Positions 1 through 12,012 of a stretch of 64,000 nt of DNA are shown piece by piece; position 1 is the stretch's first letter; each line of letters starts with the position of its first letter. The notes under the pieces were generated by a model. It did no database searches, was not told where the DNA came from, and saw nothing but the letters and a program-made list of their open reading frames with translations. This DNA is from Anopheles merus (taxonomy: Eukaryota > Arthropoda > Insecta > Diptera > Culicidae): contig NC_054083.1 in the NCBI RefSeq assembly GCF_017562075.2, positions 46,059,269-46,123,268 of the forward strand, written 5' to 3'. The position numbers were made by a program, and so were the translations under genes.

Positions 1-995
1 CATTTTTCCATTAATCTACTGTTCAAAAGATACAGGACAGAAAAAATGTTCTGAAAAGAGCACGCAACAGAAAAACAGAACTAGTCGCGAAGGCAACACG
101 TTGACAGGGAACGTAGAGTAAGTCCCCAGCTCTAAATTAACACACGTCAATGTATCCGACCGAATCGGGTCAAGTTGACAGGTGACGTGTTAACTGCGTT
201 GCTCAATACGTTTCGTCGGCGTTCCATGTTAAACATCATTTCGGGCGGTGGCTTAATTTTTCAATCGCTCCGTTAATACCGTTGGACACAGTCAACAGTA
301 TTTTCGTAAATGGGTGTGAGGCGTTTTGCCTCTTTTCAACACGATGCTGCGACCTACAAAACAGTGCAAGCGACGGTTGGATAATTTATAAATCCGTCTT
401 CACATTCATCTCGAACGTGGATGATCTTTTGACCGTGTGCCAGTATGTCAACAACGCGCTAAGTGGTTCGTTTATGGGAGGTTTTTTTTCTTCTCCCACC
501 GATGAAAAAAAGGCAATCGTCTCGAGCAGCTCGTTCCGGTTGAAATATTGAGCAAACAAAATTGGACCAATATTTGTTGGCAGCGAGTCAGATTGGCCGA
601 GGTCGCTCAACAGTAGTACCCGCAGTTCCGGACCGATCGCGAGCGACGGGAAGATTGTTGTCCTTCGTGGAATGTGGTGTAACCTTTGGGATAAGTTTTG
701 GAGTGGCCGGTAAATCTGATGGTATTAAAATTCTTCCTCGGGAATGTTTTAGTAAATACCCAAAAGGTAAAACGCGCTACGGATTCACCCAGAAAGAGCA
801 GCTGTCAATATGCGCACTAAGCCCTGACTGACAGAACAGCAACAGTACCTTCAAGAGTCTTCATAGCGACATTTCTGCAGCTCTATTTAAATCCTGGTCA
901 CGGCGTCAATTGTTTCTAAGGAAAAATTGCATACTTTAAGGCGTTTCACAGTACACAAGTACAGCGAAAAGCATGTTTCTAGCTTTCCTCATGCT
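1..995. other. Downstream flank or final intron; no supported gene
   Basis: No exon with clear splice sites was found. A minus-strand stretch at about 386-725 is open for about 113 codons, contains SDLGQSDSLPTNIGPILFAQ and NRNELLETIAFF and looks somewhat protein-like, but I could assign neither a splice acceptor of the required phase 0 nor a family. It could be a degraded transposon fragment or chance. The rest is ordinary AT-rich sequence. Confidence 0.4.
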
Positions 996-1001
996 TTTAT
1001 T
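996..1001 (-). terminator. Candidate poly(A) signal AATAAA
   Basis: The plus-strand TTTATT at these positions reads AATAAA on the minus strand. It lies 21 bases beyond the stop at 1022-1024, and a GU-rich segment (positions about 946-963, reading tgtacttgtgtactgtg) lies about 35-50 bases further downstream. This is the spacing of a functional metazoan poly(A) site. The hexamer is common in AT-rich DNA, so it is only suggestive. Confidence 0.4.
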
Positions 1002-1021
1002 TCACTTGTTTTCTATTTTTT

Positions 1022-1189
1022 CTACCCTAACGTTTTTTTTACCCCTCTCTTTGTTGCGTTGGTGGAGTAGGTGGTATTAAAATAATTCGCAAACAGCACA
1101 TAATCTGCATAATTTGGCTGCCAGAAAAGGAAGGGAGGACGCGGCGGTGATGTGTGGCAGTGGCCGGAAACACTACTACCCTTACTCAC
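1022..1189 (-). CDS. Possible read-through terminal extension of the Gln-rich exon
   Basis: If the donor at 1189 is skipped, translation continues VSKGSSVSGHCHTSPPRPPF and on for 55 codons in all, to TAG at 1022-1024. The extension is Ser/Pro-rich and then Asn/Tyr-rich (QPNYADYVLFANYFNTTYS) and matches no family I know. The AT-rich second half looks more like intron. The reason to list it is that a canonical AATAAA on the minus strand lies 21 bases past the stop, followed by a GU-rich stretch, which together would make a complete composite last exon. An equally likely reading is that this is intron and the hexamer is chance. Confidence 0.3.
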   Translation of the reverse strand: MSKGSSVSGHCHTSPPRPPFLFWQPNYADYVLFANYFNTTYSTNATKRGVKKTLG

Positions 1190-1446
1190 CCTTTGTATGG
1201 GAACGATGCGTTCCACCGGCTGGTGCGGGTGCTGCTGTTGCGGCGGGAAGCTCGTTTGCTGATAAGCCGGTTGTTGCTGCTGCTGCTGAGGGTTCGTTTG
1301 GTGGTAGAATTGTTGCGGCTGGAACTGCTGCTGCTGCTGCTGCTGCAATGGGATTTGCTGACCTACCGGTTGTTGTTTCTGCTGTGATGGATGTACCTCG
1401 TACTCGGGACCGTCGGCTGGCGGTGGCCAAGCAACGCGCTTCAAAC
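1190..1446 (-). CDS. Zasp66: Zasp C-terminal Gln-rich exon
   Basis: The acceptor tctacggtag is followed by two bases that complete a Gly codon, then 85 codons starting LKRVAWPPPADGPEYEV. After about 20 residues the sequence becomes almost wholly Gln/Pro/His (QQQ, FQPQQFYHQ, PAYQQTSFPPQQQ) and ends RIVPIQR. The RVAWPPP block is what I associate with the segment after the ZM motif in Zasp proteins. The donor AGG|gtgagtaag is a near-perfect consensus and phase 0, implying at least one more exon below position 1190, probably outside the window. If the donor is not used, the frame runs 55 more codons to a TAG at 1022-1024 with a poly(A) hexamer just beyond. Repeat length in this exon is likely to vary between strains because it is built from CAG/CAA tracts. 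Confidence 0.8.
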
Positions 1447-1468
1447 CTACCGTAGAGGAAAGAATGTG

Positions 1469-1480
1469 CACACACACACA
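1469..1480 (+). promoter_or_regulatory. UG repeat next to the acceptor of the Gln-rich exon
   Basis: The plus-strand CA repeat reads UGUGUGUGUGUG in the transcript, about 20 bases before the acceptor at 1447, inside the polypyrimidine region. Together with the tract at 20942-20974 it puts UG repeats at both ends of the same 19.5 kb intron. Splicing control is inferred. Confidence 0.4.
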
Positions 1481-3028
1481 CCCACAGAAAAACAGAGAAA
1501 AAGGCGTGAGTTGTAGAAATGTATGAGAGTGGTAGAATAAAATAATTAAATTGCTACAGCGATTCATCTCTTCTAGCGTTCTTCAACGTCCCAAACCCTC
1601 CCGCCAAAAAAGTGCCCAGAGTCGGTGTCCATGTCAGTTAGCGATGGTGTATGCTTTATATTTCTCATTCCACGGCTTTCCCGAGCCATGGGGCCGTGCA
1701 ATCCATCTCCTCCCGTCGGCTTCAGCCTCGGCTTTGATATATCTGTGAGTGAGTGGGCTAAAAGTGTACTCCGACTGGGGAGTTTTCTTTTTTTTTTTTG
1801 TTTGTTGCACACAAGCGGCTGGTGGAATGAAATCCGAGAATTATCTAGCTGACACTTGCCAGCACTAGCACCAGTCTAGGGCTCCAGGGCGGGCACGGGC
1901 GGACGCTGTGGGGCGGGAGGGAAAAGTACAAAGCGTAGTACAGTTGCAAAACCCACAAATCGTCCTACTTCTTTGGGAAGATAAATGGGATTTGAGTGAA
2001 AGACTTTTCATCTGATATGTTTGCCACCAACAGTGGCCCTTTTCTTTGGGGATAGCGTTATCGTCGCGTGGGGCTTTTTTTTTGGTTTAAAGATTGTCTT
2101 TCTTTTTTGTTTGCGTAATGATGAGCCGTGCTCTAGAAATTGTTCAGCCCTGCCAGAGCGCACACACAATGTACACAGCCCGTTTGGTTTTGCTGCTTCC
2201 AACCATCCCTTTCTCTGAGATGGTAGGATAAGCACATCATCTTAAGCCGTCAAAGCTTAAAGCCAGAGTCGGGTAAAGGACTCGATCCTAGCGCCCTGTT
2301 TCCCCTGTTTCCCCATCCATTGACTGCAGCACACTTTGCAACAATCAGTCCGGTTTGATGAAAAGATATATTCACATGGGATCAAACCGCTCACCACCCA
2401 GTAAGTTTTGCCCGCGCACCACGAACGGGGTGAAGTTTTCCTTCCCTTTTTTTTTGGTGTGAGTTGGTTTTTGTTCACCATTTTCCAACTCGCGAATTAC
2501 CACTGCCGCACTGCTGTTGACGTTTGTGTGTAAAGTGCATACCCGACTGTCGGGCAGGCTCTCTCGCAGCGTGGTTCGCTTTTGTTGTTTTTCTTTTCTT
2601 TTTTTTGTGTCATATCAAACCATTCCCGCCACTCAGCCACTACTCAGTGGCAGAGAGGCAGGGGAGCAGCGGGCCGGCACAGCCCAGACACGGAGCTAGT
2701 CTACTTTGCCGCGTGTCTTTCACTCTCACTCACCCGCGGCTGGAGCGATGGTTCATGAGATTTTAATTAAAACAGACACTTTCTATAACAAGTTTTGAAA
2801 AACTTAATTTGCTGTATGAAGTTGCGTCTCCGCTTTGAAGTTTCCGTTTTCTCCCGCCCACAGTGCGCAGTGTGGTGCGAGGGCGTTCTTTTGTTGCTCG
2901 CCCTACCCCTTTCTTTGCCTTTCATTCAAAGCGATAAGATCATTCGTGGCCAGTTGCGAATAAGACAGTTTCGAGTGTATTTTCTTCCCATTTTTTGTTG
3001 TTGCTTTTGTGAGTTTTTTTGTCTATAC

Positions 3029-3036
<8 letters not shown>

Positions 3037-3106
<70 letters not shown>
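3037..3106 (+). repeat. (GT)35 microsatellite
   Basis: An uninterrupted GT run in the last intron; useful as a polymorphic marker. Open frames reading Cys-Val or Thr-His across it are artefacts. Confidence 0.95.
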
Positions 3107-3113
<7 letters not shown>

Positions 3114-4429
3114 GCTCGTCTTTCGTGCTAGTTTTCGAGTTGAATAGCCGCAGCAAAGTTTTTCTTTGCGCAAAGTCGTGCACTTTCGTAGCGTGTTTTC
3201 TTTTTTTTATCCCCTCATTTTGTTTGACTGATGGTGTGAGCCAGTTGCATTATGATACATATACTTTTCGCTTTTAATTTGTGCGCTAGAACACGATAAT
3301 TTATTATGTTTTTGAGGGCAATTATCCTGTTTTTTTTGAAACTCTTCACTCGCTTTCATGTTGCACACAAAACCGCTTGTTTGTCACTACATAAAGCGGC
3401 TATGTTGCTGCTGTGCTTGTAAAATTGCTGAATAAAAGTGATGAAAATTGAAAAAGTGTGAGCTGGTGGCTGGTGGAAATGGCATCCCCGTTTCACCCAG
3501 CCCCATCCAACGGGCCAATGACCGGTTCAGTGGCGTAAGCAAATTTTCATTGAAAAACGTTATAATGAATCGTTTTTAAAGCTTCTGCTAATGATGCTGG
3601 CTTCTCTCCTCTCTCTCTCTCTCTTCTTCGCTCACCAGTACTTTAGCTTCATTGGATTATGATTTCTGCCCACCAAGGATTTATCGTGGTAATTAATCGT
3701 TCATTTGCTGATCCAGTGGTGTACACTTTTAGTGGCATCGACAGCGTCGATAGCCCGCGGCTTAAGTTTGTCAATTTTAATGTCGTTGATGATGATAATC
3801 ATCAGTAATCAGTTGGTGGCCACCTTGGTGCTTAGAGTGATGAGCTGAGTTTAGGATAAAGTGTAAAGCTAGCTTACAAATCTTTCCATGGAAAATTGAT
3901 ACGAAAGGATATCGGCATGGAGACGCATGGTGCTTGATGATGATTGATATCGAATGGAGACGCACGGTGGTTTGTACAATTAGCTACAACTTTCAGTTAT
4001 TTTTTAGAAAAATGTTGAAGCTCTAATGAATTTTTAAATTCAAAATGCGTTGATTTTATTCAGAAATCGTACACCAAAGCTTCTTTTCAGAATCAAAAGT
4101 GCACATATTGGGGAAAATACTTTGCAAAACACACCGTGACCCCATTTCAAACAGCAGAGCGCAGATCTAAACCAGACCCCCGCTGAAGTAAATGCCACTA
4201 TGGGACGGCGGCATCCAAAAATATGGATGCTCGTCTACCTTTCGCCAAACCCTGTGTCTCTACTTAGTAGCGTGCGGCCGAGTTATGACCGCATTCCAAA
4301 GAGGCTGCTCTTCTAAACGGCCGGTAACCGGTGCTGGCGTGTTTTATTTTAGAACCGAGCCAGCATGCCCGAATGCATACTCATGCTCATGCATTCTGTA
4401 GACCTTGAGCGGGATTGCTAGTTCGTGTG

Positions 4430-4432
<3 letters not shown>

Positions 4433-4460
<28 letters not shown>
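4433..4460 (+). repeat. (GT)14 microsatellite
   Basis: An uninterrupted GT run in the last intron. Confidence 0.9.
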
Positions 4461-4463
<3 letters not shown>

Positions 4464-6442
4464 TTTGTGCATTGTAAACGCAGTTTTCACTTCTTCTTTA
4501 TTCCATTTTTTTGTGCGATAATGCGCTGAATTTCCGTATCCGAGAATCTAACTTTCTATTTTTAAACTAAATTTGCTCATTTTTCCATAGAGCTGTGTAT
4601 CGTCCCAATTTATAGCTACGTGATGATTCACACCTTCCATTCTCCGACGATGGATGGCAGTAAATTTGCAGTAACGCTTCTGTTCCTGTTCGCTGCTCGC
4701 TTTCTCTGTCCTAATGCTTGCACGTTAACACACTGGCCACCTTCTTTTTCGTATGAGCAACGGCACCGATGTCAAATTCACCAAAAAATATTTATATTTT
4801 AATCAAAATTTACATTAAATGGAAGCATCCATTCAACAAAACTCAATAACAATATTCCAAAATTATCAGCCCATTTTTGGCATTAATGCTTCCACTTGAA
4901 AAAGCACTATTGCTACCAAGAAAGATTGATTTTTTCACAAACCTTTATGCAATTTTTCACATAAATCACACTCACAGCACTACAAATTAGTGCAATTTTA
5001 GCAATAAACGAACCAAATATTCGATTCAATGCTCTAACTAACCAACAAGTACTAAAACTGTACCCAAACTGCCTTGCCAAACGGATCACGCAAACACCAA
5101 ATCCCGCACGGTGGATCCCGAACGCTTGAAACTTCGCGACAAACTGAATCGGCCGTGGCACGCTTGAGCCGTACGAGCATGCCAAGCATACCTGCTGCTT
5201 CACTACCTGTGGCGGGACGGTTAGGCGAGGCGATTGAGTCATCAGACGGGGCAGAGGACGATCTTCCAACGTTCACACACAAAGACACACACGCACGATC
5301 GTTCCGATCGTTGGCCCTGTGGTAGTGTTTGTGATGGGGTATGCGCTGTCAAAAATTGTATCCGCCAGGTATCCGCCTGCCAACATACCAACACCATTGC
5401 CCGGCGATGGAAAGTGGTGAAGAAAACCCACCATAAGTCACCATCAGCGAGGGTTGTCAGAAATGTGACGTCCGGTTTTTTGCGTCTTTTTTGCCTCTTG
5501 GTCTCTGTTCATAGCTTGGTGGGGAATAAATGTGAATGAGTCAGACGTTGACGAGACCGAGACCGACACCAATGACGACGTTGAGACGGAACGAATGTCG
5601 GCTTTTCTGCATACGTTGGGTAAATGCGGGAACGATTGGGATGGGAATTTTTGGGTACCATTCCATTTTTTTATTGCTTTTGATGCGCAAATGTAAAAAG
5701 AACGCCATCGTCTGCGATGCAAACAAAGAAATGGTGTGCGCGTTTGCCTTACGTGGCCAGATTAATTTTCCTACTTGATGTGCCATAAAATAAAACAATT
5801 TTGTTGCATCAACCACTTTGAGGGCACAAAGAAAATATTTTTATTAAATTTGATAAATTCCGCATCATAGAACGTTCGGGCACGCAGAAACGACCTGCCC
5901 TTGAAATGCTTTGTCTTGTTGATCTTCAACGCAAGCCTGCCCTTGGCTCGCTCAATGTCCCATGCGTCCTATCGGTGACCGTACTTTGTCGGATCATCAT
6001 GGTTGTCCTCTACGAGAACATGAATTTAAATGACCAATTTGTTTACGGCTCACATCATCAACATCCGAGCCATGACGCACGACGGTTCGGCCCCGGTGCC
6101 CCGTGCCTGCCCATGGTGACCAATCACAAGACGGATCTTTTATTTAGTTTAATCATCATTTTATTTAGACGTCGTTGACCTACCCATTCGTACAGGAGAG
6201 GACGTGAGTGCCGTGGCCAGGTGAAAAATAGACTCACATTCGTCAAAGAATCGTATTCTTAGCGCACTGCATTCGTGGCCGTGGAGAGCGGAGCGAACAG
6301 CTCATGCTTGTCGCCTGCTGGCGTTAAATTGTTTATTGGAGGATGAAAAATTGCGAAACATACTCCGGATCATCACACGGCGGGGGGCGGTGTTGTCGCC
6401 CCGAAACAGATACGGACCCACAAGCTAAGCATGGGTCGTATT

Positions 6443-6446
<4 letters not shown>

Positions 6447-6491
<45 letters not shown>

Positions 6492-6498
6492 TTCTCTC
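6447..6498 (+). repeat. Interrupted CT microsatellite
   Basis: About 50 bases of CT with two TTT interruptions, in the last intron. On the transcribed strand it is GA-rich. Confidence 0.9.
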
Positions 6499-8077
6499 CA
6501 TTGCTATTGGTTCGTGTTCATGATAAAGTGTCCAATCTTTCCACCATATTACACACGCGTCCACCAGAGGACAAAGGTCTGGGTGGTGAATGTGATACGA
6601 ACGTTCGACACTTTGTGGCTGTGATTCGACCGGTTGCGGCAAACCGCAAAACGAATCGGGTTGAAAGAAAAAAATCTATTTCTTTACACTGCACGTGGTG
6701 AGTTGGAAATTGCGCTGAGCGTGAGGAGAGGAGCCGAAGGAAGAAATGTGTGGCATCCGGTTGGCTGTTAACAGTGACAAGCTGTCTATTCGTGTGGAGA
6801 GCAGAGCGATTGCACCACGAAGGATTAGGTGCTTAAAAAATGGAAAAGAGGGTTAGATATCTTTTAAAAGGGTTTGTTAAGTTTTAAACATTTCTGCAAG
6901 ATTATTACACAATGCATTTAATTCCTCATTTTTCCATTTCATCGATACTATAACTACCGTTCTGCTGGAGGTGTTATTAACATACATTTTTTCCACAATT
7001 TTTATAAAAAGAAGCAGCATATTCTGCTATAGTAGCCTGCATCCTTTCAAGCAGATCAGCATACTGCTATCGGCTAATGTTTCACATGACTGCACATCTG
7101 CCTTCCGTCCCTGGCAGCGTGCATTGTGTACCTCGAGCAGCGAGCAGCTCCGTTTACTCTTGAGCGCTCTTCAAACGTGGTATCTTTTAAAGCAGAGAAG
7201 CTAAAGCTAGCAGCCAGATGTAGGGCACTGAAAATAATAAGAAAATTAAAAAAGAACCAGTCCCTCCTATGCCAGTCTAGAAAGGTTCATCTCAATGGAA
7301 AGATGTATACGATAAATGCATGAAAATAAAACGCCACTTTCATGTGGAACAACGCAAGTGCTGTCGAGCTTGTTGTCAGTATAAAAATCCAAAGTTTCCA
7401 TCCATTGCGCAGGGAAGGCAAAGCAAACGGGCAGCTTGAACCATCACATACTGACGTAAAATGTTGTGACTCGGTACGGGGTTTTTTTGTGGGGTTCGCA
7501 GGAAGCGAGAGAATGCACAATGCGCACCGAATGCGTTTGCTAGAAGGTAGCTCTGGTACTCTGGCACGTGTTGCACATTTTTCGTACGTACCAGCGTTTT
7601 GTGCCAGCAGTCTAGCAGCAAGACAGTTTGGCCCGGTTTTAAAGGTACGGGTACGGTAAATGTCACTCGTGGTGTATGATTTTCTTGTGCGCTTTCTCCG
7701 TCTGTACGATTCCTCGTTCGCTTTACAGGGTTGGTAGTGGCGAATGAAGCGTAATCTTAAATTGCTTTCGAGAATATTGCGTGACAAAGACAAGAACGCA
7801 CCGAAACCGGTGTTTTGTTTGTGGCTAGCAGGAGAATAATGGCAATTGAAAATTTCCGTTTGGATACAACACGGTTTGCCAGGCGGAAGGAGGACTTTAA
7901 AGGATAATGAGAAAATAGAATCAAAGTTGGTATTTGTAGACAAACGCCCTGGTTTCTCTAAAATCTCTAAAATAATTTAAAAAAAAAAACAGTGCAAACC
8001 AATGATAGTTATACCACATAATTATACACGTTATCGTTGGAACCTTTCTTGCATACTTTTAGGCGCTATTAAAGACT

Positions 8078-8279
8078 AGCCGGTCTCATGGTACAGTCGT
8101 CAACTCGTACGACTTAACAACATGCCCGTCATGGGTTCAAGCCCCAAATAGACCGTGTCGCCATACGTAGGACTGACTATCCTGCTATGGGGGGAAATCA
8201 ATAAGTCACTGAAAGCCAACCCCACAAGTGTGTTGGCAGGCCTTGACCGGCATCGGTTGTTGAGCCAAAGAAGAAGAAT
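8078..8279 (+). mobile_element. tRNA-related SINE, copy 1
   Basis: About 200 bases with a Pol III B box GGTTCAAGCC at 8134-8143 and an A-box-like ggtacagtcg at about 8090. It ends in gttgagccaaagaagaagaa. It aligns along nearly its whole length to the copy at 60.8 kb, with small indels. The structure (tRNA-like head, unrelated body, short A/G-rich 3' simple-repeat tail) is that of a tRNA-derived SINE; I believe this sequence is widespread in Anopheles genomes but cannot name the family with certainty. Possible short target duplication: aaagac upstream and gaagac downstream. It lies in the last intron, in the orientation opposite to the gene. Confidence 0.8.
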
Positions 8280-11200
8280 TGAAGACTGCGGATGGATTTT
8301 GTTCATGTACTTTTTGATAATCCAATTGTTGCAAACGCGACACCTTTATTTTATGAATTTCATTTAATTCAATTTCTCTTTGCGAGCAATCGCCACGACG
8401 ATCACATTTTCAAACTTAACGGATGGTATTTCGAATTTAAAACGAGCAAACTGCTCAAAACGCTTTTGACCATTTTCAAGTTCCCTCAAGCTCCCTCGCA
8501 GTTCAAGGCCATCTGGTTCTTCTTGAATTGCACATTCTAGCAATAAGAAAATCAGTACGGAACTTCTAGTGGTTTAAGCTATGATTACTGCATGCATGCA
8601 TAACTATCTTTAACGATGGACCAACTTTGTGAAGCGTAGGAAAATCTCGCATCCATGTGTCCTAGGATCATAAAAATTCAAACCTTAAATACAGGCTCGT
8701 CACCATTATCAACCGGGTAACCGGTAACCTTAGCTATTTGACAATGCAGGGATACCTTCTAAACAAGCACCAGAAGATTCAAGTGTTAGGTACAGTTCTG
8801 CCCAAAGGAAAATCCCTACGCCCGCAATCAATGCAACCAATTCGTCCCCACCACGAGAAAGGCAATAAAAAAGGATCGTATTTCTATCGCATAGCATTTG
8901 ACATTAAACAGATCAGGCGTAGGCGCGTCAAAAAGAAGAGCGTTAACAATATGGAGAGAAAAATACGTGAAAAGGAGGGAAAATATTCTTCCCAAGTTAG
9001 AACGTTAAGCCTATAGTATAAAAACTCTAATTGTAGAAATGCATAAACTCTCGCTATTTGGTACTGAAACTGAAAGGTTGTGTGTGCTCACTTATTTCTT
9101 CCTCGTCGTTTTCAGTAGAAAGCCTTCGCGTGGGCATCGGCCTGGTTCTATTTTTTGATCAGGTCAAGAGGAATTGTAAAACGCTTTAAAGTGTTTTTTT
9201 TTTCACCAATAATAAACGGGAGATGGTAATAGCTAGGATAAAATACTAGGCAAAGAAAAATGGTTTCATAAATGCTAAGAATAAGAAATCAGAAAATTGA
9301 AAGAGACGAATGAAGCCAGTCTCTGTATGCAAAGAATATAGTTATAAGCTAAAGTGGTCTCAATGGGACTTTCTATCCAATAATTCCTATTTAGTTTTCA
9401 TTTCAATTTGTTCCATATCAAAGGGAAATTTACTTTCAAATAGATGTATCGCTTGGAATCATACATTTTCATCAATTTACAAAAAAAAGTCCTACATTCA
9501 TCAAATATGAATGCCAGCCTTCCAACTGCATGCGTCTCGAAATCAGAGCCGAAATCTGCATAAAATGTCCCCACTTTACGACCACTCGACTGGCAAATGT
9601 AAAATGATGCAGCATACGACTTTTTTTGCATATTTGTTTCATCCTTTTTTTTTGTGGCCGTGTAAATTTCTTCATGGTGCAAAACTCGTGCACACATATG
9701 ATAAGAAAATATGACACTTTCATGGTGCAAATCTCAGCTGACACGTATTAGCCGTTCACCGTGCCGGGCACGGTTAGGTTCAAAATGTGGCGTAAAACAG
9801 ATTCATCCTTCTATCGTTGCCCTCCCTCTTTGGACTTTGGTTAGCTTCGTTTGGAATACAAGCGATCGTATCGTTTTGGTAAGCAAAAGAAGAAGAAAAA
9901 AAAACAGGCAAAAAAGAACAAGACGTTGGCATGCAAGTACACTTCAAAAGACGCTCCGGTTCGGTGCGATGGGAAGATATGGTAGAAAAATGCTTTGCAG
10001 TTGCAGTACACCGCCTGCCATGTGAACAATGAGCGTTGGAATGGGAGAGCAAAAAATGAGGAGGAGTAGAAGGCATCCCAGGACAAGATGCAGCTGCTGC
10101 AATGCTGTGTTGCTGGATCGAATGATACTACTGAATCGGTACGTGACGGTTTGACAAAATCCTGCCCCCTAAACGGTGGAGCATATTTTTCTACCTGTTT
10201 TTCTATCGACTGAACTGTCTTTTAAAAGTTAAATGGTCGTGTTTGTAACCGACGTTTTTTTCTTGTGCCTTTGTGTGTGTGTGTGTTTGTGGCATAAAAC
10301 ACCATTTTTCTTGTGAGCTACAAATTAAATTTCGCTTCGCAGCGCTCACAACAGAGAGCACACATATTTTTTAATTAAACATTCGCACCATAATTGATTC
10401 TACGCTGGCGAACGAAAAAGCTCGCCCATGTCTCGTACAGCCATCCCGAAACACATGCATGTTTATGCACGTCAGGGAGCGCATCCCGTGCGAGCAGGGG
10501 ACGAATGTACAAACACGTGGCAAGATGATGCTGCCGCCCGGTGCGAATGCCGTGCAAGCATCGGTGAACCTCCGGTGAAAAATGCAACTCAAGCATTCCC
10601 GTCAAGACGAAGTCATAAATATGCTCCCGGGGTGCACCAGGGTTCTTGCTCATTGCACCACATGTATGTGTGTGTGTGTGTGTGCACGCGCGTTCCAGCA
10701 GCACGAGCAGAAGCCGTTTATGCTTGCCAGAATGAGTTACCCCGTGTGCAGTTCCCGCCACTCCCGGCACTGGAACTTTCAAAGCAGCAAAGAGATGCTG
10801 ACTCTCGGCTGGCAAGGTGCAAGCATTTGTGCATTCCGCCCGCGTTCCCGTACCGTGTGCAGGTCGGCGTGCCACCGTGCCGCCGATATGCATGCATGCC
10901 AGCCATTGCAATACGCTCTGGGCGGAGGGCACGAGTTTTTGCAACCCCGAATCCCGAAACCCGCGCCCCAGGCAAACGAATTTATCGATGCTAATGAATG
11001 TTGGCGCTCGGGCTTCAACCGTGTGCAAGATGTACGTTTTTTTATTTTTGGATTATTTTGCCCTGTTGGAGGTCCGTCGGTTGGCTCCAGCCTTCAGGGT
11101 TTGGATTGTCGGTCTATTGTTGGGTGATTCTACACTCATTAAGGTTTTGTGCCTCATTTTGAGGTTAAATGAGGCTTCGCATCAGGTAGCAGCGAACGAA

Positions 11201-11996
11201 GGGGGGAAAAATGAGCAAATGCAATATGTAAAATGATGCCCGACCAGCGTCATGTAAGCCCTGCAGCTGGAGGAGTCATCGTTTTGATTGCCTTTTTTTG
11301 TTGTTGTGTGTGATGCAAGTCTCAGCGGGCTGCCTTACCGTGTTACCGTTGGCGGCTTGTGGGTTTTAATTATGCGTAACAAGGGTGGAAATGCTTGCAT
11401 TGTGAAGATTGCCTGCATACTGTTGATGAACACTGTGTAGTTTATATGAGGTATGTATATTTGATTGGCACAAAGATAGCAAAATTGGTAGAAAATCAGT
11501 GTTTTACATGCTTTACTTGTACCATACGGAGCCAATATTCTTAAAACTAGTAAGAATAATGAATAAATAGCTTTGTAGGAATCAGACTGAACAATTTGAT
11601 GATTAATATTTGCTCAACAAATCAATATGCTATTGTACTAACTGTTCCTCGTATTCTTTTTAAAATTAAACTACCTTTAAAGTATGAAACAAATCATTCT
11701 TTTCACACATTTTTCCATTGCCTAAATCGTGCTACACCCACCGCTGCTCTAGCTTCTGCTCCCGTTCAGTGATTTATTGTAGTGTGCTGATATCTGTCAT
11801 TACGAATCACTACATAATTTACACTGCATGTAATTAGTTAGTTTTCCCCCCTTATCAGGCACACTATCTCTAACGGGCGGAAAAAAAGCTAGCTCCCTCC
11901 CAGCACCCCCAGCAACAAGCCGAATAATCGGACTGTGTTTTATTATACCAGCGCAGCAGGGTGGCGTTGGGTAATTGTATTATTTAATAACCGTTT

Positions 11997-12012
11997 CCCC
12001 CCCCCCCCCCCC
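11997..12012 (+). repeat. C16 homopolymer
   Basis: A run of 16 C, followed about 50 bases later by three copies of an 8-base unit acgcccgg (about 12060-12083). Length should be treated as uncertain because such runs are prone to sequencing error. Confidence 0.85.

Noticed and set aside
2795..3277. Frames with Cys-Val or Thr-His repeats at 3.0 kb and also at 36.9-37.2 kb
   Set aside because: Translations of GT/CA microsatellites.
7287..7943. 218-codon minus-strand frame
   Set aside because: Cys/Ser/Arg/Phe composition is like translated non-coding DNA, with no splice signals or recognisable domain.
8078..8170. tRNA gene suggested by the A and B boxes
   Set aside because: The sequence is the head of a dispersed SINE seen twice here and does not complete a tRNA cloverleaf.
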